From assembly GCA_910578035.1 (NCBI GenBank), contig CAJTOB010000008.1, positions 5,612 through 69,611 on the forward strand: a stretch of 64,000 nt of DNA, read 5' to 3'. Position 1 is the stretch's first letter. Every line of letters starts with the position of its first letter. Positions 17,401 through 23,578 of the stretch are shown one piece after another. Under the pieces are notes generated by a model. The model ran no database searches. It saw nothing but the letters and a program-made list of their open reading frames with translations, and was not told where the DNA came from. The translations under genes were made by a program, and so were the position numbers. The stretch is from an uncultured Muribaculaceae bacterium (GTDB taxonomy: Bacteria; Bacteroidota; Bacteroidia; Bacteroidales; Muribaculaceae).

Positions 17401-18495
17401 ACGCAGAATGCCTCCGCCCTTGGTGCCTATCCAGAGGTTATGGCTGTCGTCGAGATACAGGGCGCGGATAGGATGGTTTATTTTTTTATCGAAGAATGAG
17501 AAATCATATGAGCGTATCATATAGGGGCTGTCGTAGCACGCATAAAGCCCCTGGCAGTCCGAGCCAATCCATACCACAGGCTGTGTCGACGATTTCTCGA
17601 GACAGAACACACCCGCTTTGATGCCTATATCGGCCAGACGGTAGGCGCCGGTCTGGGTTTTGCGGGCACGTATCACACCGTTCGACTCAAACGACACATA
17701 AATATCGCCGCGAGAGTCGCGGATAAGGTCGGAAACGACGCCCCGGCGCTCAATTTCGCCCCGGAGGCTGAATAGCTCGGCGACAGTGCCGTCGAAAGCC
17801 ACATGCCGGAGCACGCCGTCGGTGCCGACTGCAAGAGCGCCGTCAAGGTCGTTGTGTGCCACCGCCACGCCATCTGTCGAAATCACCCGGCGGTCTGTCA
17901 GAACCGGCTTGTCGCCCGCGGTATCAAGACTATATGCCACAACCCCGTCTTTGCCGAAAAAGATGAGGCTGTCGCTGTCTTTCTCCATAAACACGACTGA
18001 ATCGTATGTAAGACTATCTGTCTTTATCTCTATGAAATCGCCCTCAGACGATGCCGGCAGATAGTGAAGACGGCTGTCGGTGCCGAAAACATATATATTG
18101 CCCTCGCGGTCGAGGCACATGCGTTCCTGCCCGTTGAACTGCGGATATGACGCCAATGCCTGAGTAGATGTATTGAACCGGTCGAGGCCATGATTGGTCC
18201 GTATCCACATGTCGGCACCGGGCGCCGACATGATGCTCTCAATAAGGTTTCCCGACAGCGACACGCCGGGATAAAGCACCGAGAAAGGCACCGTCGTGGA
18301 GCCGTCTGTGATATTGATGCCGTCGAGTGTGCCCAGCCACAGGAATCCGTCGGAGTCCTGTGCCATCGCAAGGACGGCACTGCTGGAAAGACCGTCGGAA
18401 TTCGAGGTCTGCCTTATGTTGTATGCAGCGCCACGAATGCCCGCAAGCACACATATAATCAAAAAAACATATCGTAAGGTATCCAATTGCTTCAT
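14461..18495 (-). CDS. hybrid two-component system sensor/regulator (HTCS)
   Basis: A 1344-residue inner-membrane protein that senses a glycan fragment in the periplasm and activates PUL transcription. After a signal/anchor segment (RYVFLIICVLAGI) come about 14 two-bladed propeller repeats (for example SDGFLWLGTLDGI, HNLWIGTKGGGIL, GKLWISTNNGLYRF) and a Y_Y_Y domain. A transmembrane helix (AAYILLLLATVGALVSG) sits near residues 765-790. The cytoplasmic part has a HisKA box with H825 (NITHEFCTPLTLI), a histidine-kinase ATPase domain (NLISNAFKYTP, GLGMAI), a receiver domain with the phospho-acceptor D1134 (TDVMMPG), and a C-terminal AraC helix-turn-helix (SLRNLYRKFKEL, GFSNRSHFYKEFDKRFG). All parts look intact. 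The TTG 39 bases upstream is in frame, but the ATG at 18495 gives a better signal segment. It is the only regulator near the glycan genes, so it probably controls at least one of those units. Confidence 0.93.
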   Translation of the reverse strand: MKQLDTLRYVFLIICVLAGIRGAAYNIRQTSNSDGLSSSAVLAMAQDSDGFLWLGTLDGINITDGSTTVPFSVLYPGVSLSGNLIESIMSAPGADMWIRTNHGLDRFNTSTQALASYPQFNGQERMCLDREGNIYVFGTDSRLHYLPASSEGDFIEIKTDSLTYDSVVFMEKDSDSLIFFGKDGVVAYSLDTAGDKPVLTDRRVISTDGVAVAHNDLDGALAVGTDGVLRHVAFDGTVAELFSLRGEIERRGVVSDLIRDSRGDIYVSFESNGVIRARKTQTGAYRLADIGIKAGVFCLEKSSTQPVVWIGSDCQGLYACYDSPYMIRSYDFSFFDKKINHPIRALYLDDSHNLWIGTKGGGILRMSGFSGNMTEPGQMELFTSSNSALDNNSVFAFAGSSRPILWAATDGGVNYYSYKDNKLVSCAPDPALKFIHSIYEENDSTLWVSTVGNGIVRCRISGPPSGPKIDVVKVYEVDGGNRTSNFFFDMAPDTQGKLLFANRGLGAFVIEGDSLVRVPLAGNYDTKSVLDVFSVIHEDNTKWLGTGHGLLKVADSGERLFFGLENGFINNTIHDMLSDSEGKLWISTNNGLYRFDPQSEKTQVFARQDGVNVTEFSDGAAFNTGSMLFFGGIDGLVTVSRTPGFTAPQPYRPEISLQRLAISGENVNPTGYIKTTNDGSILNLAPEQNHFSVTFSIPDFLNPLDYNYLYTLDGREWINNGSNGTISFNEMSYGKYNLRVKYVNRITGIEGEVNRLEINIRAPWYLTDYAKAAYILLLLATVGALVSGYIWRQRRKRAEELSIIEHQHREEVYEEKLRFFTNITHEFCTPLTLIYGPCERIMSYDGTDDYIKKYIGLVRTNVERLNTLIQELIDFRRIETGHKILKIRPVNISDLCDETVATFSDLAERNNIDFDAEIQRDVTWNTDFSSLRKILNNLISNAFKYTPVGGSIKVDARVDNGKLLVSVYNTGKGIAEKDRERIFNRYSVLDNVEENAVKGLSTRNGLGMAICHSMVKMLHGNIAIESEVGSFARFIVTLPMLETDVKEEAHAIHDDKAFAPADAGESPREVVEEQEAAPVEVDKSKSTVLVIDDNVEILSLLSDSLSDYRVRTAKSAQEGLDLLKKETPDVIITDVMMPGTDGLTFARQIKANRHTMHLPLIILSAKTSNEEKVEGIVSGADVFIGKPFSVKYLRAVVARLLESRNTLREYYNSSASAFEYSDGHLLDRDDKDFLGRVVEYIDNHIDDTDLSPEQLAAGLQMSLRNLYRKFKELNQPTPNDFIKNHRITYAAKLLLTTSFTVQEIIYRTGFSNRSHFYKEFDKRFGMTPKDYRQSNKKRDASFEQ

Positions 18496-18522
18496 ATGCG
18501 GCACAGATTCAAGTTTACTTTG

Positions 18523-18530
18523 CAAATTTA
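18523..18530 (-). promoter_or_regulatory. -7 box upstream of the HTCS gene
   Basis: Minus-strand TAAATTTG (TAnnTTTG match) 28 bases before the HTCS ATG. No convincing -33 TTTG is seen. Confidence 0.45.
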
Positions 18531-18692
18531 GCAATTAAAAGTGGGATATACGTGCGGCTTGTATGCTAAAGTGACAGACATGCGCACATGTTTGTATTCA
18601 TTTGCGCCAAATTTGTACCGGGAGCATTTGAGGACATTTGTGGCGCACACTCATTACAAGACATTACACGGCATGCATTAACTTTGCAATAT

Positions 18693-18851
18693 CAAAAATG
18701 GATTAAGGTATATGGTATTAATGCTTGCCGGTGAGGCAAGTCAATCGCAAGATTGGTTATTTATGATTTTGGATAAGGATTGTTTTTAGGCTTCCAATCT
18801 TTGCTAAGGTAAAATACCGCTTCCGCCAGCCGTGGCAGAAGCGGTCCTTTT
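18693..18851 (+). ncRNA. candidate small RNA between HTCS and KilA-N genes
   Basis: A promoter-like TAACTTTG box ends at 18686. Downstream are the hairpins CTTGCC-GGTGA-GGCAAG and CAATC-GCAA-GATTG, then a G+C-rich terminator stem ending in CCTTTT at 18851. No reading frame longer than a few codons starts in it. It could instead be only the terminator of the minus-strand KilA-N gene plus chance hairpins. Confidence 0.3.
18816..18845. terminator. bidirectional terminator hairpin
   Basis: Stem ACCGCTTC (18816-18823) / GAAGCGGT (18838-18845) extended inward by GCCA/TGGC with a GCCG loop. TTTT follows on both strands (CCTTTT on plus; ATTTT on minus). It lies about 65 bases after the KilA-N stop on the minus strand. 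Confidence 0.75.
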
Positions 18852-18911
18852 GTAGCCTATGACAGAAGAACTATATTTAGGGCTTGGCGCCGGATAACCG
18901 AAAAGATGGTT

Positions 18912-19715
18912 TTATTTCAATAATTTACGGTCACTCTGGTCATTTTCCAACACGCGCATCTGATGAATGGCTATTTGATTCAGTTTTACAAGCCGCTCAG
19001 GCTGCGTCATACCCTGCTCAATGAAAACGGCATTGATGTTTTCCATATTAGACAGACAGATAAGCTCATTGACAGTAGCATAATCGCGTATGTTACCTTT
19101 CAAATCAGGGTTAGACTCCCGCCATTGCTTTGCCGTCATACCGAACAAAGCCACATTCAGCACATCGGCTTCATGAGCATAGATTATGCTCGCCTGCGCC
19201 TGAGTAATCTCTTCAGGAATAAGATTTTGCTTTATCGCATCTGTATGTATGCGGTAATTTATTTTCGATAGTTCACGCTTCGCCGACCATCCCAACTGCC
19301 GTTGCTCCTCGGTTTTAAGCCGTTGAAACTCTTTTACTATGTAAATCTTGAACTCAGGACTTATCCACATCGCAAACTCAAAGGCGATGTCCTTGTGAGC
19401 GTATGTGCCGCCATATCTACCGGCCTTTGCCTGAACACTAATCGCACTTGTTCTCGCCACAAATTCCTTGACACTTATCTTGAAACTATTGAGACCGGAC
19501 TGATTTTTAATTATGGCGAATTCGCCATAATTAAAATCAGGATTATATACTTTCTCCCAAATACCGATGTATTCAAGTGTATTGCGGTTGCGCAGCCAAT
19601 CAGTTATGAAAAAATCCCCGTCTTTGGCACGCAACATATCCGTCAGGCAGATATAGTCTTCCCCATTTACTTTTATGATATTAACTTCGTTATTCTGTAC
19701 GGTGATTTTTGTCAT
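18912..19715 (-). CDS. KilA-N domain protein
   Basis: A 267-residue cytoplasmic protein, probably DNA-binding. The N-terminal half fits the KilA-N domain found in phage and mobile-element proteins: ITVQNNEVNIIKVNGEDYICLTDML at the start, then DWLRNRNTLEYIGIWEKVYNP, VKEFVARTSAISVQAKAGRYGGTYAHKDIAFEFAMWISPEFKIYIVKEF. The C-terminal half is helical and charged, with no motif I can name. The ATG at 19715 is preferred over an upstream in-frame start because it begins the conserved domain and follows a -7 box. The gene is clearly richer in A+T than its neighbours and stands alone between G+C-rich genes, which suggests horizontal acquisition. No integrase or phage gene adjoins it. Confidence 0.85.
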   Translation of the reverse strand: MTKITVQNNEVNIIKVNGEDYICLTDMLRAKDGDFFITDWLRNRNTLEYIGIWEKVYNPDFNYGEFAIIKNQSGLNSFKISVKEFVARTSAISVQAKAGRYGGTYAHKDIAFEFAMWISPEFKIYIVKEFQRLKTEEQRQLGWSAKRELSKINYRIHTDAIKQNLIPEEITQAQASIIYAHEADVLNVALFGMTAKQWRESNPDLKGNIRDYATVNELICLSNMENINAVFIEQGMTQPERLVKLNQIAIHQMRVLENDQSDRKLLK

Positions 19716-19766
19716 AATAATTTTATTAAGAATTGGATACGCCGGTTGACGTACTTTTAGATATCG

Positions 19767-19774
19767 CAAAGTTA
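19767..19774 (-). promoter_or_regulatory. -7 box upstream of the KilA-N gene
   Basis: Minus-strand TAACTTTG (TAnnTTTG match), 52 bases before the ATG at 19715. Confidence 0.45.
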
Positions 19775-19867
19775 CACATTTTGGAATCCTGCACAACGCA
19801 GTCTGTTAAAAAACTTGTCTATTGATAATCAATATCATCGGCTGGGTGTATCAGCGTCCTAAACAGA

Positions 19868-19903
19868 ACAGGCGCCATGCGGACTTCTCCGCATGGCGCC
19901 TGT
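19868..19903 (-). terminator. terminator after the GH125 gene
   Basis: Perfect 16-bp stem ACAGGCGCCATGCGGA (19868-19883) / TCCGCATGGCGCCTGT (19888-19903) with a CTTC loop, 18 bases after the GH125 stop on the minus strand and followed there by TCTGTTTAGG. Confidence 0.85.
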
Positions 19904-19921
19904 GTAATGGGGAAATGCTTG

Positions 19922-21391
19922 TCAGGAGATGCTGTTGAGGAGGTCTACCTTGCCTTCGTTGACGAGTTTGAGGATAAGCTCGCCGAAGAGGGTGTTCTGC
20001 CAGGCAAACCACTCGCGGGTGAACTTGTTTGCGTCGTGCACGTTGAACGATTCGTGAATGAATCCGGTCTCGGAGTCGGTAGCGAGGAGCATTGCGATGC
20101 AGTCGCGGATTTCGTTGTCGTCCTGTGAGGTGAACGCTTTCATCATTATACTCATGGGCCAAGCCATGTCGTAGCCGATGTGGGGGCCTCCGATGCCTTC
20201 TCCTGCGGGGCCGCGGAAGAAGTAGGGGTTATTCTCGCTCCACACGTAGCGGCGGGTGTTCTGATAGATGGGGTCGTTGACGTCTACATCGCCGAGATAT
20301 GCCATGGCGAGCAGGCTGGGCACATTGGCGTCGTCCATGAGGTGGGAGTTGCCGAAGCCGTCTACCTCAAAGGCGTAGATTTTGCCATATTCGGGGTGGT
20401 TGTAGATGGCATGCTTCTTGAGGGCAGCCTCTACCTCGTCGGCAAGAGCGGTGCAGCGTCCGGCAAGGGCGGTCTCCTTGTTGACAGCGCCGAGGATTTC
20501 GGCGGCCTTGCGAAGGCTCGACACGGCCATGAAGTTGGACGGCACAAGATACTGGAATGTAGTGGCGTCGTCAGAGGGTCGGAAAGCCGACACGATGAGG
20601 CCGCAGCCGCTCACGGGCGAGCCGTAGCCGTCGTTTATCAGAGTGTCGGAAGCCTTCGGGGTGTTGCGCTGGAAACGGTATGAGCCCAGGGAGTCCTTGC
20701 GCTGCTGGTCTACGAATGTGGCGAGGACGGCGTCGATGGCCTTGAGCCAGTTTGCGCCGAAGACGCTGTCGTCGCCAGTCACCTTCCAGTACTCATAGGC
20801 GAGACGGATAGGATAGCATAGCGAGTCGATTTCGTATTTGCGCTCGTGGAGCTCGGGCTTCATGTCGGTGAAGTCGCTCATCCATTCGCCGCCTACGGGG
20901 CCGTCGTTGAAGGCGTTTGCATAGGGGTCGATGATGATGCACTTGAACTGGCGGTTGATTACGCCGGCGAGCATGTTCTTGAGCTCCTGGTCTTTGTTGG
21001 CAAGCTGCACGTAGGGCCACACCTGCGCGCCGGAGTCGCGCAGCCACATGGCGTGGATATCGCCCGTGTACACGAAGGTATCGTGCGAGCCGTCGTCGGC
21101 AATGCGGTAGTGAACGGTGGTGTCAAGTGTATTGGGGAAGCAGTTCTCGAACATCCAGGCAAGCTTGGGGTTCTTGAGCATTTTCTTGACACGCTTGATT
21201 TCCTTTTCCACAGCCTTAGACTTAAACAGACGCGCCGACTCTGCGGGGCGGTTTGTCACGGCGTAGCGCTTGGCGGCGGCAGCGGCGCTTACGGCCGTGT
21301 TGTCGCTGGCGCATACGTTGGTTCCGGCGGCATGGAGCGATGTGCAGCACATGAGCATTCCTGCCGAAATCAATATAGAAAGTCCTTTCAT
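19922..21391 (-). CDS. GH125 exo-alpha-1,6-mannosidase
   Basis: A 489-residue exported protein of glycoside hydrolase family 125, metal-independent inverting exo-enzymes that remove alpha-1,6-linked mannose. It has an N-terminal signal (MKGLSILISAGMLMCCTSLHA) and the strongly conserved (alpha/alpha)6-barrel segments YTGDIHAMWLRDSGAQVWPY, DPYANAFNDGPVGGEW and YEIDSLCYPIRLAYEYW near the N-terminal third, plus GGPHIGYDMAWPMSIMMKAF late. Length is normal. The ATG at 21391 is used; an adjacent TTG codon is in frame. It is the second gene of a minus-strand operon, 61 bases after the GH2 gene. Its mannosidase role fits with GH76, GH92 and GH38 elsewhere in the locus. Probably periplasmic. Confidence 0.93.
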   Translation of the reverse strand: MKGLSILISAGMLMCCTSLHAAGTNVCASDNTAVSAAAAAKRYAVTNRPAESARLFKSKAVEKEIKRVKKMLKNPKLAWMFENCFPNTLDTTVHYRIADDGSHDTFVYTGDIHAMWLRDSGAQVWPYVQLANKDQELKNMLAGVINRQFKCIIIDPYANAFNDGPVGGEWMSDFTDMKPELHERKYEIDSLCYPIRLAYEYWKVTGDDSVFGANWLKAIDAVLATFVDQQRKDSLGSYRFQRNTPKASDTLINDGYGSPVSGCGLIVSAFRPSDDATTFQYLVPSNFMAVSSLRKAAEILGAVNKETALAGRCTALADEVEAALKKHAIYNHPEYGKIYAFEVDGFGNSHLMDDANVPSLLAMAYLGDVDVNDPIYQNTRRYVWSENNPYFFRGPAGEGIGGPHIGYDMAWPMSIMMKAFTSQDDNEIRDCIAMLLATDSETGFIHESFNVHDANKFTREWFAWQNTLFGELILKLVNEGKVDLLNSIS

Positions 21392-21452
21392 CAATTAGAA
21401 GATTTTAACATTATGGCAGCCGAAGCCGCCATAATGACTATATAGAGCTATT

Positions 21453-23276
21453 TTACTTGTTGAGACTATTGCAGAGTGCCTGGTTGGCTTTGCGGAGACG
21501 GTCTTCGTCGACCTTGATTACCTTGCGGTCGTAGGTCATGAGGCCGTTGACTTCGTTCTCTACGTCGGTGGTCTGGGTGTAGACAGCGCCGGAGTAGCCT
21601 GCTGGAACAAGCTTGAGAAGAGTGTCGATATACTCTACATACTGGTCGGTAACCTCCTTGGGAGTGTTGAACTGAGTATAGCCCCAGTTGCGCTTGGGCG
21701 ACCAGATGTGGTCTTTGATAACGAGGCCGATGCCGCCGTATTCGCCGAGAACGTTTGCGCGCTCGCCGTCGAAGAGGAGCATTTTGGGGCCGGGATAGTG
21801 GTGAATGTCGAGCATGTCGCCTACGTGATAGTGGTTGCCGCCGCTGGCGGGGTTCACGAGACGGCTGGGGTCGTAAGCCTTGGTCCATTCCACGATTTCG
21901 GGACCCTTGAAGTGACCCCATGCTTCATTGAAGGGCACCCATACTACAACCGAGGGATAGTTGTAGAGTGCATCCATGATTTCTTTCCATTCGCGACGGA
22001 AGTTGGCTTCGCTTTCGGCCGAGCGTACACGTTCGGTGCCGTTGAAGTAGTTGTGCATCTGCCATTCGGGGCCGCGGTCGCCGTTGGGCATGTCCTGCCA
22101 TACGAGGATACCCTTGCGGTCGCAGTAGGTGTACCAGGTGGCGGGTTCTACTTTCACGTGCTTGCGAATCATGTTGTAGCCCCAGTCTTTGGTCTTGTCG
22201 ATGTCATAAATCATAGCCTCGTAAGTGGGAGCGGTGTAGAGACCGTCGGGCCACCAGCCCTGGTCGAGGGGGCCGAAGTGGAACACGTCCTTGTTGTTGA
22301 GCTGCAGGCGAACGATGCCGTTCTTATCGCGGGCGGTAGATACTTTGCGCATGGCGGTGTAGCTCTTCACCTTGTCGACGGGCTTGCCGGCCGAGTAGAG
22401 GGTAACCTCGAGGTCGTAGAGGTTGGGTGTGTCGGGAGTCCAGAGTTTGGCGTCGGCGGGCATTGCTATTTCCACGGGGTGGCCTGCGAGGCTCTTGCCG
22501 GTGGCAACGGTCTTGCCGTTTTCGCTCACTTTAACCTCAGCTACGAGCTGGGCGTCGGCAGCGGCGGGAGTGACGTCTACAATAAGTTTATGTGTGTCGA
22601 TATCGGGCACTGTCTTGAGAGCGGCGATATGGTTGGCGGGCGACACGGGTTCGAGCCATACGGTCTGCCAGATGCCGGTGACGGGGGTGTACCAGATACC
22701 TTCGGGGCGGTTCACCTGCTTGCCGCGGGGCTGATAGCCTGCGTCGGTGGGGTCGGTGACACGCACGGTGAGTTTGTTTTCACCCTTTGCCTTGAGCGCG
22801 GGGGTGACATTGAGGCTGAAGGGAGTGTAGCCGCCCTTGTGCGAGCCTACCTTGACATCGTTTACCCATACATCGCACGACCAGTCTACGGCGTCGAAGT
22901 TGAGCATCACGTCCTTGCCTTTCCATGCGGCGGGCACGGTGAATGTGCGGTTATACCAAAGGGCCTCGTTGTTCTTCACGGTCTTGCCGACACCTGAAAG
23001 GCTCGACTCCACTGCGTAAGGCACAAGAATCTCGCCCTGCCACTGAGCGGGCTCGGCATCGGCCTGCGGCACGATGGCATACTGCCAGAGGCCGTTGAGG
23101 TTTTCCCATGCGGTGCGCTCCATGATGGGGCGGGGATATACGTTCCAGGGTTTCTCAGGATTCACATCTGCGGCCCAGGGGGTGGAGATGTGATCGCCGG
23201 CGGGAGTCCACGCACCGGCGGCGAGGGGTGCCAGTGCGGCAGCCATCGCCAGAATCGATACATATACTTTTTTCAT
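21453..23276 (-). CDS. GH2 family glycoside hydrolase (beta-glycosidase)
   Basis: A 607-residue exported enzyme with the GH2 layout. A signal peptide (MKKVYVSILAMAAALAPLAAGA) is followed by an N-terminal sugar-binding jelly roll (WENLNGLWQYAI, LWYNRTFTVPAAWKGKDV, FDAVDWSCDVWVNDVKVG), an immunoglobulin-like domain, and a TIM barrel. The acid/base glutamate is in PFNEAWG (about E450) and the likely nucleophile in LGEYGG (about E512). The barrel is compact and the usual C-terminal extension of LacZ is absent. The GEYGG form suggests a subgroup distinct from LacZ; substrate (galactose, mannose, glucuronic acid or arabinose) cannot be chosen from sequence. The ATG at 23276 is chosen over in-frame upstream codons because it starts the signal peptide. 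It heads the GH2-GH125 operon. Confidence 0.88.
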   Translation of the reverse strand: MKKVYVSILAMAAALAPLAAGAWTPAGDHISTPWAADVNPEKPWNVYPRPIMERTAWENLNGLWQYAIVPQADAEPAQWQGEILVPYAVESSLSGVGKTVKNNEALWYNRTFTVPAAWKGKDVMLNFDAVDWSCDVWVNDVKVGSHKGGYTPFSLNVTPALKAKGENKLTVRVTDPTDAGYQPRGKQVNRPEGIWYTPVTGIWQTVWLEPVSPANHIAALKTVPDIDTHKLIVDVTPAAADAQLVAEVKVSENGKTVATGKSLAGHPVEIAMPADAKLWTPDTPNLYDLEVTLYSAGKPVDKVKSYTAMRKVSTARDKNGIVRLQLNNKDVFHFGPLDQGWWPDGLYTAPTYEAMIYDIDKTKDWGYNMIRKHVKVEPATWYTYCDRKGILVWQDMPNGDRGPEWQMHNYFNGTERVRSAESEANFRREWKEIMDALYNYPSVVVWVPFNEAWGHFKGPEIVEWTKAYDPSRLVNPASGGNHYHVGDMLDIHHYPGPKMLLFDGERANVLGEYGGIGLVIKDHIWSPKRNWGYTQFNTPKEVTDQYVEYIDTLLKLVPAGYSGAVYTQTTDVENEVNGLMTYDRKVIKVDEDRLRKANQALCNSLNK

Positions 23277-23578
23277 TGCAGAAGATTTGATAATTTTCAT
23301 GGTTTGCAACATTCCGGAGTATCGCCTCCGGTTTCCAAGTGCAAATATACCCGCATATCACGGATTTATTTGTGTCCGATGTTGTCAAATCGGTGATAAG
23401 ATGTGTATATACTTATTTATATACTCTTTTGGCGCGATTGATAACATTTTTTCCAGGCTGCGACAACTGTGTAAAGGCTGTTTTTTGATACAACACGCAA
23501 AATAATAGTCTTTTGGCATTGCAAACGACAGCGTGTCGCGCCTCTTTGCTTATCTTTGCAAAAACCAATCTCGACGCT
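23277..23578. promoter_or_regulatory. divergent promoter region between GH2 and GH78 genes
   Basis: A 302-base A+T-rich space with promoters facing both ways. Minus-strand TATATTTG at 23342-23349 serves GH2-GH125, and plus-strand TATCTTTG at 23551-23558, 20 bases before the ATG, serves GH78. Between them lie palindromic GTATATAC-rich sequence and TGGCGCGATTG at 23430-23440, which also occurs in the other divergent promoter at 41718-41728. No gene is visible. Confidence 0.6.

Larger units (their letters stand above)
18535..18911. other. 377-base intergenic region with possible small RNA
   Basis: No protein gene is visible. The left third is A+T-rich. A plus-strand -7-like box (TAACTTTG, 18679-18686) is followed by two small hairpins, one closed by a GCAA loop (CAATC-GCAA-GATTG), and then by a strong terminator hairpin at 18816-18845. 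Together these would define a transcript of about 155 bases. Confidence 0.5.

Noticed and set aside
18912..19715. KilA-N gene as part of a prophage or defence island.
   Set aside because: No integrase, capsid, restriction or toxin gene is found on either side; neighbours are the HTCS and GH125 genes.
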